Shown one piece after another: positions 26,860-35,844 of a stretch of 64,000 nt of DNA. The stretch spans positions 310,001 through 374,000 of the forward strand of contig NZ_JAFBBW010000001.1 of assembly GCF_016907355.1 (NCBI RefSeq), written 5' to 3'. The stretch's first letter is position 1. The number at the start of each line of letters is the position of its first letter. This stretch comes from Agromyces aurantiacus (lineage in GTDB: Bacteria > Actinomycetota > Actinomycetes > Actinomycetales > Microbacteriaceae). Made by a program: the position numbers and the translations under genes. Under the pieces are notes generated by a model, which was not told the origin of the DNA, ran no database searches, and worked only from the letters and a program-made list of their open reading frames with translations.

Positions 26860-28059
26860 GTGGACGACGCACCGGAGCGACCGACGACGTCGCCCTCGCC
26901 GCCGGTCCTCGCGGGCGGCCGCGGGCCGCTCGTCGCCGCCGTCATCATCTGCGTCGTGACCCTGCCGATGACCGTCGCCGTGCTGCTGCAGGTCGTCGAG
27001 CCCGCCCTGGACGCCGCCGTGACGGCGGGGATCCTCGCGCTGGTGCTCGTCCTGCATCTCGCCGGACTCGCCTGCCAGCACCTGCCGCGCACGGCCTTCG
27101 TCGTCGGATCGGCCGCGATGCTCGCGCTGGCACTCATCACGATGCCCGGCACGGCGAGCGCCGCACTCCTGCCGTCCGCGATCACGTACGTCCTCCTGGA
27201 ATGGCAGATGGGCTCGACCCAGCCCCGCGCCGTCGCGGCGGCGGCGCTCGGCGTGGGCATCGCCGGCGCGGGCATCATCACGACCGTCGACACCCTCGCC
27301 AATGGCGAACGCGATCCGTTCCTCATCGCGTTCGAGGCCGTCGCGCTCGTCGCTGTCGTCGCGGCCGGGTGGGTGCTCGGCCGGCAGTCCCGCCAGCGGC
27401 GTGCCGCGGCGGCGCTGCTCGCCGACCGCCGCATCCGCGACGCGGTCGCCGCCGAACGCGCGCGCATCGGCCGCGACCTGCACGACGTCGTCTCCCACTC
27501 GCTCACCGTCATGATCGCCCAGGCCGAAGCCGCGCGCGTGCTCACACGGGACGCGCCGGCGGCCCAGGCGCTCGAACGCGTCGCCGACACCGGTCGATCG
27601 GCGATGCAGGGACTGCGCCGGATGCTCGGCGTGCTCGACGCCGGCACCGACGACCCCGTGCTCGAACCCGCGCCCGACCTGCGCGGCCTCGCCCGGCTCG
27701 TCGAGCGCGCCGGCTCGCCCGAGTACCGGACGAGCTTCGTCGAGCGCGGGACCCCACGGTCGCTGCGTGCGGACGTCGAGCTCGCGCTCTTCCGCGCGGC
27801 CCAGGAGGCGCTCACCAACGCCGTCCGCCACGTGGCCCCGCCGGTGCGGATCGACGTTGAACTCGCGTGGAACCCCGGCGCGGTGGTGCTGAGCGTCACG
27901 GATGACGGGGGCGGAGGCCTCGTCGATGCAACCGTGACGACCGGCACCGGCCTCATCGGGATGGCGGAGCGCGTACGACAGGCCGGCGGCGCACTGGACG
28001 TGCGGCGCGGACGCGGCTGGAGCGTGCAGGTGACGATGCCGATCGAGGAGGACCGATGA
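26860..28059 (+). CDS. Sensor histidine kinase (HisKA_3, NarL-partner type)
   Basis: A 399-residue membrane kinase: about five to six hydrophobic segments in the first ~185 residues, then ERARIGRDLHDVVSHSLTVMI (phosphoacceptor His) and a C-terminal ATPase domain with EALTNAVRHV and VTDDGGGG. The GTG at 26860 is preceded by CAGACT and six bases, a possible leaderless start; the longer frame lacks support. Its stop overlaps the ATG of the response regulator. Signal unknown. Confidence 0.85.
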   Translation: MDDAPERPTTSPSPPVLAGGRGPLVAAVIICVVTLPMTVAVLLQVVEPALDAAVTAGILALVLVLHLAGLACQHLPRTAFVVGSAAMLALALITMPGTASAALLPSAITYVLLEWQMGSTQPRAVAAAALGVGIAGAGIITTVDTLANGERDPFLIAFEAVALVAVVAAGWVLGRQSRQRRAAAALLADRRIRDAVAAERARIGRDLHDVVSHSLTVMIAQAEAARVLTRDAPAAQALERVADTGRSAMQGLRRMLGVLDAGTDDPVLEPAPDLRGLARLVERAGSPEYRTSFVERGTPRSLRADVELALFRAAQEALTNAVRHVAPPVRIDVELAWNPGAVVLSVTDDGGGGLVDATVTTGTGLIGMAERVRQAGGALDVRRGRGWSVQVTMPIEEDR

Positions 28060-28730
28060 CCGGACCGGTCACGGTGCTCGTCGCCGACGACCAGGAGCTC
28101 CTGCGCGACGCGCTCGCGACCATCCTCGACGCCGACCCGCGCATCGAGCTCTCGGGCACGGCGGCCGACGGCGCCGAGGCGGTCGCCCACGTGCGGGCGC
28201 ACCACGTCGACGTGGTCCTCATGGACGTGCGGATGCCGGGGATGGACGGCATCGCGGCCACCGCGGAGGTGCTGCGGCTGCGCCCGGCCACGCGCGTGCT
28301 CGTGCTCACGACGTTCGACCTCGACGAGTACGTGTTCGCCGCCATCCGCGAGGGCGCGAGCGGCTTCCTCACGAAGGACGCCCGGCCCGCCGAGCTCGTC
28401 GACGCGATCCGCCGGGTCGCCGCGGGCGACGCGGTCCTCGCGCCGCGCGCCACCGCGACGCTGCTCCGCCACGTGCGGCGGCAGGCCGCGCCGTCCGCCG
28501 GCGACCCGCTCGCACCGCTCAGCCCGCGCGAACGCGAGGTCGCGATGCTCCTCGCGCGCGGCGCCTCCAACGACGAGATCGGCCGCGCGCTCTTCCTCAC
28601 CGGCAACACCGTCAAGACCCACGTGAGGGCGATCCTCGCCAAGCTCGGCCTCGCGGATCGCATCCAAGTCGTCATCTGGGCGTACGAGCAGGGCGTCGTC
28701 CAGCCCGGCGACGATCACTCCGCCGGGTGA
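28056..28730 (+). CDS. NarL/FixJ-family response regulator
   Basis: A 224-residue response regulator with receiver domain (VLVADDQELLR, phosphoacceptor in VVLMDVRMPGMDG, Lys in FLTKDARP) and LuxR helix-turn-helix (LSPREREVAMLLARGASNDEIGRALFLT). Coupled by an ATGA overlap to the sensor kinase. The two membrane-protein genes downstream may be targets or simply neighbours. Confidence 0.92.
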   Translation: MTGPVTVLVADDQELLRDALATILDADPRIELSGTAADGAEAVAHVRAHHVDVVLMDVRMPGMDGIAATAEVLRLRPATRVLVLTTFDLDEYVFAAIREGASGFLTKDARPAELVDAIRRVAAGDAVLAPRATATLLRHVRRQAAPSAGDPLAPLSPREREVAMLLARGASNDEIGRALFLTGNTVKTHVRAILAKLGLADRIQVVIWAYEQGVVQPGDDHSAG

Positions 28731-28787
28731 GGCGGGGCCGCCCGCCGGGGTGACGCGGTCCGTCGCACCGGCGACGAGCGTGGAGGC

Positions 28788-29912
28788 ATGCAGAACACCA
28801 CCTCGGATGCCACCGCGCAGCGCACGGTCGGGTCCTCCGCCTCGCGCCGGCTCGCGCTGGCCGGAACCGTCATCGCGATCGCCGTGCTCGCCGCCGCGCT
28901 GGTCTGGCTCGTCGCTCCGGATTCCGGACCGTACGCCGCGGGCCGCTCGCCGCTCGAGCGGATCCTCGGCGGCCCGAGCCCGGCCGCGTCCTTCGCGGCC
29001 GCGGGACTGCTGGCCATCGCGTCGGCCGCAACCGCGGCCATCGGCGTCGGCGTGCTCGCCCGACGGATGGCGGACGGCCGGCCCGTGGCCGTCGTCGCAC
29101 TGCTCGCCGCGAGCACGGTCGCGCTCGGCCTCGTCGGTTTCGAGGGCATCGTCATCGCGGGCTACTCGCTCGCGTTCCTGCTGCCGACCGGAATCCTGGT
29201 GCTCATCGCCCTGATGGCCGTCCGGCGCCCCCTCGTCGCCGCGGTGCTCGGCGTCGCGGCCGGCCTCGTCGTGGTGCTCTCAGCGGTCGGCGCCTTCCCG
29301 ATCACCGGATTCTGGATCAGGTTCGTGGTCGAGATCGCGCGCGACCCCGTGCGCTTCGGCACGTCGGTCGTGCTCATCGCCTTCGTCGGCGTCTGGATGC
29401 TGTGGGCCGCGCTCGGACTGATGCGCCGGCCGGGCGTCGCCGCCGCGTTCGCCGAACGGCACCGCGTCGCCATCACCGTGGCCGCGGCCGCGTGCGCCGC
29501 TCCGTACGTGCTCGCTCGCGCCTCGTGGCTCACACCGTGGCCGCTGTTCGGCGGGAGCGCCGACCTGTTCACGGCGCATCCCGACATCCGGGTCGTGGGC
29601 CTCATGCTCGGCGCCGCGATGCTCGTCGGCGCCGTGCTCACGCTCGGACTCGTGCTGCCCTGGGGCACGAGCGTGCCGCGATGGGTGCCGCGGGTCGGCG
29701 GTGCACCGCTGCCCGCCCCGCTCGCGGTCGTGCCGGCCTCGGTGGTCGCCGTCCTGTTCACCGCGGGCGGCGTCGAGTCGCTGATCCTGGTGGGGGCCGG
29801 GTCCCTCTCACCCGAACTGGTGCTGGTCCTGCCGTTCTGGCTCTGGGGTCCGCTGCTGGCACTCGCGACGCTGGGGTATGCACGGCACCGGGCTCAGGCG
29901 ACGGCGCCCTGA
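28788..29912 (+). CDS. Multi-pass membrane protein, unknown function
   Basis: A 374-residue protein with about ten hydrophobic segments and short loops, Ala/Val/Leu-rich throughout. No family motif was recognised. TGGAGGC directly precedes the ATG. It follows the response regulator by 57 nt on the same strand, so it may belong to that transcription unit, and its 3' end overlaps the converging CPBP gene by 19 bp. Confidence 0.7.
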   Translation: MQNTTSDATAQRTVGSSASRRLALAGTVIAIAVLAAALVWLVAPDSGPYAAGRSPLERILGGPSPAASFAAAGLLAIASAATAAIGVGVLARRMADGRPVAVVALLAASTVALGLVGFEGIVIAGYSLAFLLPTGILVLIALMAVRRPLVAAVLGVAAGLVVVLSAVGAFPITGFWIRFVVEIARDPVRFGTSVVLIAFVGVWMLWAALGLMRRPGVAAAFAERHRVAITVAAAACAAPYVLARASWLTPWPLFGGSADLFTAHPDIRVVGLMLGAAMLVGAVLTLGLVLPWGTSVPRWVPRVGGAPLPAPLAVVPASVVAVLFTAGGVESLILVGAGSLSPELVLVLPFWLWGPLLALATLGYARHRAQATAP

Positions 29913-30700
29913 CGACGGCGCCGGTCGACGACCATCGCCGCTGCGGCCACGACCGCGAACACAGGCCCGACGAGGGCCGGGTCCCAGTAGGACCCCGACT
30001 CCGGGTACGACTGCCACGCCACGTTGTAGCTCGCGTGGAAGAGCGAGACGCCCATCACGCCGCCCCCGGTCCGAGCGAAGATCACCACCAGGAGCATCCG
30101 CAGGGCCAGGGTCGTCACCACCCACCAGGCGATCCAGCGCCAGTCGCGGCCGGCCTGGACCAGCGCGAGCACGTGCATCGCCGCCCAGGCCAGGCCGATC
30201 ACGACCGCCGCGACGAGCGGACCCCATCGATCCCGCAACGGCTCGAGGGCGTAGCTAGACCAGCCGAGTTCCTCGGTGACGGCCGAGACGAGGAACACCG
30301 CGAACAGGACCGCGATCCTCCCGACGTCCACGCCCGGCAGCGGAACCGGCACGCCGAGCGCGCGCTGGAGCAGCCAGACCACGGCGAGGAGCACCGGCGG
30401 ACCGAGGAGCAGGATCGGCCATTGGACACCGCGCGGCCACGCTGTGAACGCGCGGCGGAGAAATGCGGCGACGCCGGCTCGTCCGGTCCGGATCGCGACG
30501 AGGACGACCGCCGCGACGGCCGGGCACACGGCCTGCATGGCCGCGACCGGGAGTCCGGGAAGCAGCATGGCACCGGTGAGCCATCCAGCCACCGCGAACG
30601 GCAGCGACAGCAGCAGGACGAGGAGGAAGAAGGCGAGCGGTCGGCGGTCAGCCGACGACTCGGCCGACGGACGGGGCGGGGCTCCTCCAGCGGCACGCAT
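29894..30700 (-). CDS. CPBP family intramembrane protease-like protein
   Basis: A 268-residue protein with about eight membrane helices. CPBP motifs: EELGWSSYAL (both Glu present, the Arg of EE-x3-R replaced by Ser), His in WAAMHVL and FHASYN for the last motif. It shares the LGWSS variant with the other CPBP protein at 19530, so the two may have a related role. Such proteins process prenylated or peptide substrates or act in bacteriocin immunity; no substrate is apparent. ATG at 30700 with a weak ribosome-binding site. Confidence 0.78.
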   Translation of the reverse strand: MRAAGGAPPRPSAESSADRRPLAFFLLVLLLSLPFAVAGWLTGAMLLPGLPVAAMQAVCPAVAAVVLVAIRTGRAGVAAFLRRAFTAWPRGVQWPILLLGPPVLLAVVWLLQRALGVPVPLPGVDVGRIAVLFAVFLVSAVTEELGWSSYALEPLRDRWGPLVAAVVIGLAWAAMHVLALVQAGRDWRWIAWWVVTTLALRMLLVVIFARTGGGVMGVSLFHASYNVAWQSYPESGSYWDPALVGPVFAVVAAAAMVVDRRRRQGAVA

Positions 30701-30729
30701 CAGTCCGCACCCCCGATCGCCGCCGCCGG

Positions 30730-32103
30730 CTAGACCTGCACCATGTCGGCGAACCGCGAGAAGTGGCCGTGGAACGCCACCGTGACGGTGCGGGTCGGGC
30801 CGTTGCGGTGCTTGGCGACGATCAGGTCGGCCTCGCCCGCGCGAGGGCTGTCGCGCTCGTACGCCGATTCGCGGTGCAGCAGGATCACCATGTCGGCATC
30901 CTGCTCGATCGAGCCCGATTCGCGCAGGTCGGAAAGGGCGGGCATCTTGTCGGCGCGCTGCTCGGGGCCTCGGTTCAGCTGCGAGAGCGCGAGCACCGGG
31001 ACCTGGAGCTCCTTCGCGAGCAGCTTCAACGCGCGCGAGAACTCCGAGACCTCCTGCTGGCGGCTCTCGACGCGCTTGCCGCTCGTCATGAGCTGCAGGT
31101 AGTCGATGACGACCATCTTCAGGCCCACGCGCTGCTTGAGCCGGCGGCACTTGGCGCGGATCTCGACGAGCGTCATGTTAGGGGAGTCGTCGATGTAGAG
31201 GGGCGCGTCGTTGATGCGGCCGCGGGTCGAGGCGATGGTGGTCCAGTCGCGCGTGTCGACCGTGCCCTTGCGCATGTTCTGCAGGGGTACGGATGCCTCG
31301 GCCGAGAGCAGGCGCATCGCGATCTCGCTGCGCCCCATCTCGAGGGAGAAGAAGATCGTGGGCAGGTCGTGGGTGATCGCCGCGGACCGGGCGAAGTCGA
31401 GCGCGAGGGTCGACTTTCCCATGGCGGGGCGCGCGGCGACGATGATCATCTGCCCGGGGTGGAACCCGTTGGTCAGGTCGTCGAGGTCGGCGAACCCGGT
31501 CGGCACGCCCGTCATCTTGCCGTCGGTGTGCTTGGCCGCCTCGATCTCGTCGATCGCGGTGCCGATCGCGTCGGTGAGCGGAACGTAGTCCTCGCTCTCG
31601 ACCGAGCCCGTGACCGAGTAGATCTCGGCCTGCGCGTTGTTGACGAGCTCGACGACCTCACCCTCGCCCGCGTAGCCCATCTGCACGATGCGGGTGCCGG
31701 CCTCGACGAGCCGGCGGAGCAGCGCGCGCTCGGCGACGATCGACGCGTAGTAGCCGGCGTTCGCGGCCGTGGGCACGAGGCTCGTGAGCGTGTGGAGGTA
31801 CTCGACGCCGCCCGCGCGCTGGAGCTCGCCGCTCTTGGTGAGCTCGTCGGTGACGGCGATGACGTCGGTCGGCTCGCCGTGCGAGTAGAGCGAGAGGATG
31901 GCGTTGAACACGACCTCGTGCTTCGGCACGTAGAAGTCGATGCCGCGCAACGTCTCGATGACGTCGGCGACCGCGTCCTTCGAGAGCATCATGCCGCCGA
32001 GCGCGCTCTGCTCGGCGAGCAGGTCGTGCGGGGGAGTGCGCTCGCCTCGGCGGGCGTCGGGGTCGTCGAGGGGTTCCGCGAGCCCGATGTGCGCGATCGA
32101 CAC
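30730..32103 (-). CDS. dnaB: Replicative DNA helicase
   Basis: A 457-residue hexameric 5'-3' helicase. The N-terminal primase-interacting domain (PPHDLLAEQSALGGMMLSKDA) is followed by the RecA-like motor with Walker A ARPAMGKSTLALDFA, Walker B region VVIDYLQLM and the arginine-finger segment LRESGSIEQDADMV. No intein is present. CGGAGG precedes the GTG. The helicase operator DciA is encoded at 60326 in the same window. The 508-bp upstream gap contains DnaA-box-like sequences. Confidence 0.96.
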   Translation of the reverse strand: MSIAHIGLAEPLDDPDARRGERTPPHDLLAEQSALGGMMLSKDAVADVIETLRGIDFYVPKHEVVFNAILSLYSHGEPTDVIAVTDELTKSGELQRAGGVEYLHTLTSLVPTAANAGYYASIVAERALLRRLVEAGTRIVQMGYAGEGEVVELVNNAQAEIYSVTGSVESEDYVPLTDAIGTAIDEIEAAKHTDGKMTGVPTGFADLDDLTNGFHPGQMIIVAARPAMGKSTLALDFARSAAITHDLPTIFFSLEMGRSEIAMRLLSAEASVPLQNMRKGTVDTRDWTTIASTRGRINDAPLYIDDSPNMTLVEIRAKCRRLKQRVGLKMVVIDYLQLMTSGKRVESRQQEVSEFSRALKLLAKELQVPVLALSQLNRGPEQRADKMPALSDLRESGSIEQDADMVILLHRESAYERDSPRAGEADLIVAKHRNGPTRTVTVAFHGHFSRFADMVQV

Positions 32104-32611
32104 CTTGCTGACCTCCGATTGCTGTCGCGGGCGCCGCTCGTGCCGCCCATCCCCCTGGATCCAGTGCTACCCGGACCCCCCGACATGCCCCTCGAGACGA
32201 GTGCTCCGAGACCCGCTCGCGGCATCGCTTCGGGGACGCTGACTCACCCTAGGCAAGGGGTCCCGAGAGGCACAAGCCAGCCTGTGGATAACTCTGTGGA
32301 GAGTCTGCGCGAAACGCCGCCCAACATGTGCACACGGCCTGTGGAGAACTGTGGAAATGTTGTGAATGACAGGGCGTGAATTCTGCCCTGATCTGGGCTT
32401 TGTAGATTCCACACCTGTGGGGGAGAACATTCTTCCGTTTCCGCGCCGGGGCGTTGTCCACCTGTGCACAAAACTGAGGACAGCGCCCCAAAGTGTGGAC
32501 TTGCGCGGTGGTGTCGCGTGGGTGTAATGCAACCCCTGCAACGGGCCCCGCACGCAGCGACGCGGCGACGAGCCGGAGCCCATCGCCGCGTCGCGTTCAG
32601 TGCGTGTGCGA
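32104..32611. promoter_or_regulatory. dnaB upstream region with DnaA-box cluster
   Basis: A gene-free stretch between rplI and dnaB. It holds one perfect DnaA box (TTATCCACA on the minus strand, 32283-32291) and near matches at 32295-32303, 32340-32348, 32350-32358 and 32454-32462 (TTGTCCACC). The part around 32280-32480 is visibly less GC-rich than its surroundings. It probably contains the dnaB promoter; DnaA control is inferred. Confidence 0.55.
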
Positions 32612-33064
32612 CTACTTCGCCGCGACCACCTGGAGGGTGATCGTCGCGGTCACGTCCTCGTGGAGCTTGACCGTCGCCTCGTGGTCGCCGACCGACTTGA
32701 TCGGGGTCGGGATCTCGATCTTGCGCTTGTCGACCTGGCCGAGGCCGGCGTCGGCGACCGCAGCCGCGACATCCGCCGTCTTGACCGAGCCGAAGAGGCG
32801 GCCGCCGAGGCCGGCCTTGACGGCCAGCTTGACCTTGGCCGACTCGAGCTTGGCCTTGAGGGCCTGCGCGTCCTCGATCGAGTGCAGCTCGCGCGCAGCG
32901 CGGGCGGCCTTGATCTGGTCGACCTGCTTCTGGCCGCCACGGGTCCACGGCGTCGCGAAGCCCTGGGGGACGAGGTAGTTGCGGGCGTAGCCGTTCTTGA
33001 CCTCGACCACGTCGCCGGCGGTGCCGAGACCCGACACCTCGTGCGTGAGGATAACCTTTGCCAT
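32612..33064 (-). CDS. rplI: 50S ribosomal protein L9
   Basis: A 150-residue two-domain ribosomal protein. The N-terminal signature [33 protein letters not shown] region is intact (Gly-x-x-Gly and Asn-x-x-Ala-Arg-Asn-Tyr-Leu elements), linked by a long helix to the C-terminal rRNA-binding domain. AAGGAG precedes the ATG. Last gene of the rpsF-ssb-rpsR-rplI operon. Confidence 0.97.
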   Translation of the reverse strand: MAKVILTHEVSGLGTAGDVVEVKNGYARNYLVPQGFATPWTRGGQKQVDQIKAARAARELHSIEDAQALKAKLESAKVKLAVKAGLGGRLFGSVKTADVAAAVADAGLGQVDKRKIEIPTPIKSVGDHEATVKLHEDVTATITLQVVAAK

Positions 33065-33075
33065 TTCCGTGCTCC

Positions 33076-33333
33076 TTAGCGGCCGGAGCCCGAGTAGGGC
33101 AGGAGCGCCATCTCGCGCGCGTTCTTCACGGCGCGGGCGATGAGGCGCTGCTCCTGCACGGAGACACCGGTGATGCGGCGGGCGCGGATCTTGCCGCGCT
33201 CCGAGATGAACTTCCGAAGGGTCGCGACATCCTTGTAGTCGATGACGCCGACCTTGACGGACTTCGCGGGGGCGGCGTTCTTCGCGCCCTTGCCGCGAGG
33301 CTTGCGGCGGTCGCCGCTGCTCTTTCCAGCCAT
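33076..33333 (-). CDS. rpsR: 30S ribosomal protein S18
   Basis: An 85-residue protein of the small subunit platform that binds with S6. The core [18 protein letters not shown] and [12 protein letters not shown] is complete; the N-terminus is basic. It lacks the Cys-based zinc site found in some actinobacterial paralogues, so this is the zinc-independent form. 11 nt from rplI. Confidence 0.97.
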   Translation of the reverse strand: MAGKSSGDRRKPRGKGAKNAAPAKSVKVGVIDYKDVATLRKFISERGKIRARRITGVSVQEQRLIARAVKNAREMALLPYSGSGR

Positions 33334-33399
33334 GGATCTTTCCTGTCGATATGTGTGGGTCGAGGCGGCGCGACGCGCCGTCTCGAGGCCCGATGCGTG

Positions 33400-33912
33400 T
33401 TAGAAGGGCGTCTCGTCGCCGTAGGAGGTGCCCGGAGTGTTCCAGACGTCGCCGCCGCCGGAGGACTGGGCGGGAGCGCTGGGCGCCCACGCGTCATCCG
33501 ACTGGCCGCCGCCGCCCCCGAAGGAGCCGCCGCCGACGCCGCGGTTGGACTGGGCGCGCGTCACGGACGCGGTGGCGTAGCGCAGGCTCGGGCCGATCTC
33601 GTCGACCTCGAGCTCGATGGTGGTGCGCTTCTCGCCCTCCTTCGTCTCGTAGGAGCGCTGCTTGAGACGCCCGGAAGCGATGACCCGGGTTCCCTTGGTG
33701 AGCGATCCCGCGACGTGCTCGGCGAACTCGCGCCAGCAGCTCGCGCGCAGGAACAGGGCCTCGCCGTCCTTCCACTCGTTCGCCTGTCGGTCGAACGTGC
33801 GGGGGGTCGATGCGATCGTGAAGTTCGCGACCGCAAGCCCGTTCTGCGTGTAGCGCAGCTCGGGGTCGGCGGTGAGGTTGCCCACCACGGTGATGATGGT
33901 CTCGCCGGCCAT
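33400..33912 (-). CDS. ssb: Single-stranded DNA-binding protein
   Basis: A 170-residue OB-fold protein ([19 protein letters not shown] at the N-terminus; WRELAEHVA-like [22 protein letters not shown] in the middle) with a Gly-rich linker and the acidic tail GDETPF. The usual DDxPF tail that recruits repair and replication proteins is thus present as DETPF. Located between rpsF and rpsR as in most bacteria. Confidence 0.96.
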   Translation of the reverse strand: MAGETIITVVGNLTADPELRYTQNGLAVANFTIASTPRTFDRQANEWKDGEALFLRASCWREFAEHVAGSLTKGTRVIASGRLKQRSYETKEGEKRTTIELEVDEIGPSLRYATASVTRAQSNRGVGGGSFGGGGGQSDDAWAPSAPAQSSGGGDVWNTPGTSYGDETPF

Positions 33913-33917
33913 GGGGA

Positions 33918-34307
33918 CTAGGCGTCCTTCTTGGCGGCGGCGGCCTTGCTCGCTGCGGCGGTCGCCTTCTTGGCGGCGCGCTTGGCGTCGGCGGCCTGGA
34001 TCTTCTCGGCGCGGGCCACGGCCTCCTCGGAACGGAGGACCTTCGTGCGCATGACGGCCTCGCTGAGGTTCAGCTGGCGGTCGAGCTCGTTGGTCGTGGC
34101 CGACTCGGCGGTGAAGTTGACGACGGCGTAGATGCCCTCGGCCTTCTTGTTGATCTCGTAGGCCAGGCGACGCTTGCCCCAGATGTCGACGTTGTCGATC
34201 GAGCCGCCATCGTTGCGGATGACGTTGAGGAACTTGTCGAGGCTGGGAGCAACGGTGCGCTCGTCGATCGACGGATCGAGGATGACCATCAGCTCGTACT
34301 GGTGCAT
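33918..34307 (-). CDS. rpsF: 30S ribosomal protein S6
   Basis: A 129-residue protein. The S6 core ([39 protein letters not shown]) occupies residues 1-95; the C-terminal ~30 residues are an Ala/Lys-rich tail ([19 protein letters not shown]) seen in many actinobacteria. A strong GGAGGTGGG lies before the ATG. First gene of the operon. Confidence 0.97.
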   Translation of the reverse strand: MHQYELMVILDPSIDERTVAPSLDKFLNVIRNDGGSIDNVDIWGKRRLAYEINKKAEGIYAVVNFTAESATTNELDRQLNLSEAVMRTKVLRSEEAVARAEKIQAADAKRAAKKATAAASKAAAAKKDA

Positions 34308-34425
34308 GACAGACCCACCTCCTTCGGACTCAGCGGCCACCGGGCATTTCCCGGCGGCAGGAGGGTGTACATGCGTCGACCCGAGGAGGCCGCGAATGCG
34401 GCGCACGGGCAACCTTCACATCGTA
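34308..34425 (-). promoter_or_regulatory. rpsF promoter and leader with candidate S6:S18-binding hairpin
   Basis: On the minus strand a TACGAT -10 box (34425-34420) is followed by a ~110-nt leader. A hairpin with arms at 34337-34344 and 34350-34357 (CCGCCGGG / CCCGGTGG on the transcript) lies just upstream of the ribosome-binding site. S6:S18 autoregulation through an rpsF leader hairpin is known in other bacteria; whether this one carries the binding motif is not proven. Confidence 0.35.
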
Positions 34426-34492
34426 ACGGATGGCGCGCCCGCGCGCACATCCGCCCGGCGCGGCTCCCGCCCGCCCCGCCCGCTCGGTTCCG

Positions 34493-34562
34493 CCGAGCGC
34501 GTGTACATCCGTCGAGCGCGCACGCGGGTGCAATTGCGCTGGCCGGAAATACACGCGCTCGG
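34493..34562 (+). repeat. 70-bp imperfect-palindrome repeat, copy 1
   Basis: One of three copies of a dispersed element (others at 35711 and 42994, both inverted relative to this one). It begins CCGAGCGCGTGTACATCCG and ends ACACGCGCTCGG, so the outer ends are inverted repeats. It lies in the gap between rpsF and the AbiEi-like gene. Confidence 0.75.
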
Positions 34563-34595
34563 GGCGGGCGGGAGGCTCGCGAGCCCGGCAGCTCG

Positions 34596-35597
34596 TCAAC
34601 GCCGCACGGGCTGGAGCCCCGCCGCGATCAACTCGGCCCGCAGCAGGCTGGGTGTGCGTGCGGCATCCCACGACCAGCGGCTGACCTCGAGGCCGTGGTC
34701 CCGTCGAAGGCGCCGCTCGCGCTGCTTCTCGAGCCACACGACCTCCTCGGGCGTCCGTCCGTCGAGGTAGTCCTCGCGGTGGTACTTCACGAACCCGTCG
34801 AACTCGCCGGCGATCAGAAGATCGCGCCAGATGAAGTCGACCACGTCCACTCCGCCGTCAAGCCGAGCGAAGGCCACCTGCACCTCCGGCTGCGGGAATC
34901 CGAGGAGGTGGATCTGCGCCCGGCTGAGCGACTCGCCGGATGACGCGGACCGAGGATCCGCGAACTCGACGGCGCGCCGCGCCGAACGGATGCCCCGCGC
35001 CCCACCCGAGGCATCGATGCGCTCGGTGAGGGCCTCGCGATCCAGCGCCGCGATCGGTTCGGGCGTCCACTGGACGAACCCCTCGCCGTCGAACCGAGTC
35101 GCGAGCGGCTCGTACCGCCCGGCGAGCGCCGCATCCAGCCCGGTGACCGCTGAGGCGAAGCCGCGGGTGCGTGCGAGGTCGTACATGGTCCGCTCGGGGC
35201 TCGTCACGAAGAAGCCGCCGTACGCGATGACGTCACCGTCGCGAAGGCGCTCGCGATGCCAGACCACGCCGCGCTCGTTGCGTGGCGCCGACCCCGTCGA
35301 CGAGACGAGGTGCACCGCGTCAGGACGAGCGCCGATGATCGGGATCCCCAGCACCAGTGCCGCGGACTCGTGGGTGAGCACGGCGCTCTGGCGTCGGGTC
35401 CGGATGCCGGCCGCGACACGGAGGAGCGCGCGCTGGTCGTGGCTGGCGGCATCCCACTCCACGGCATCCACGTGGTGGCCGGCCCGCACCCGCACCAGTC
35501 GGCCCGCCTGCACCGCCCGCTGCAGCCAGCGATCGCCCGACGGCGAGAGGCGCTCCGTCGAAGTCAGGATGAGCCGTGGCATCCCGGATGTCTCCAT
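34596..35597 (-). CDS. AbiEi-like protein with PD-(D/E)XK-type C-terminal domain
   Basis: A 333-residue protein. The N-terminal ~55 residues form a winged-helix-like AbiEi antitoxin domain (WLQRAVQAGRLVRVRAGHHV). The C-terminal ~100 residues resemble the DUF559/Vsr-like nuclease fold, with a candidate metal site DVVDFIW...GEFDG...KY. No AbiEii nucleotidyltransferase toxin lies beside it, so it is an orphan as is common in actinobacteria. Starts at 35597 (ATG) or 35582 (ATG with GGAG nine bases upstream) are both possible. Flanked on both sides by copies of a palindromic repeat. Role unknown; defence is a guess. Confidence 0.65.
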   Translation of the reverse strand: METSGMPRLILTSTERLSPSGDRWLQRAVQAGRLVRVRAGHHVDAVEWDAASHDQRALLRVAAGIRTRRQSAVLTHESAALVLGIPIIGARPDAVHLVSSTGSAPRNERGVVWHRERLRDGDVIAYGGFFVTSPERTMYDLARTRGFASAVTGLDAALAGRYEPLATRFDGEGFVQWTPEPIAALDREALTERIDASGGARGIRSARRAVEFADPRSASSGESLSRAQIHLLGFPQPEVQVAFARLDGGVDVVDFIWRDLLIAGEFDGFVKYHREDYLDGRTPEEVVWLEKQRERRLRRDHGLEVSRWSWDAARTPSLLRAELIAAGLQPVRR

Positions 35598-35710
35598 CCG
35601 CCGATGTTCGCTCCGGGCCGATCGACGGGCGCGCACGCCGATCGTTTCGGGGCTCGTCGCCTCTGCGCGGGCGGTGTGGAGGACGGATCCCGCCCGCTCA
35701 CCCTGTTCCA

Positions 35711-35779
35711 CGAGGGAGTGCAGAAACGACGAGCGCAATTGCATCGGCACGCGCACTCGTCGGATGTACACGCGCTCGG
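35711..35779 (-). repeat. 69-bp imperfect-palindrome repeat, copy 2
   Basis: Second copy, inverted relative to copy 1, in the gap between cca and the AbiEi-like gene. On the minus strand it opens with the same 19 bases as copy 1 (CCGAGCGCGTGTACATCCG) and keeps the internal TGCAATTGCGCT. Confidence 0.75.
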
Positions 35780-35844
35780 CGAGCCGGCCGGCGCGCCGGG
35801 AGGGGCAACGGGGAGGGGGAACGGGGCGGGGAACGGGGGGCGGG

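Noticed and set aside
30730..32103. Intein in dnaB
   Set aside because: Checked because actinobacterial dnaB often carries one; the protein is a normal 457 residues with uninterrupted motifs.
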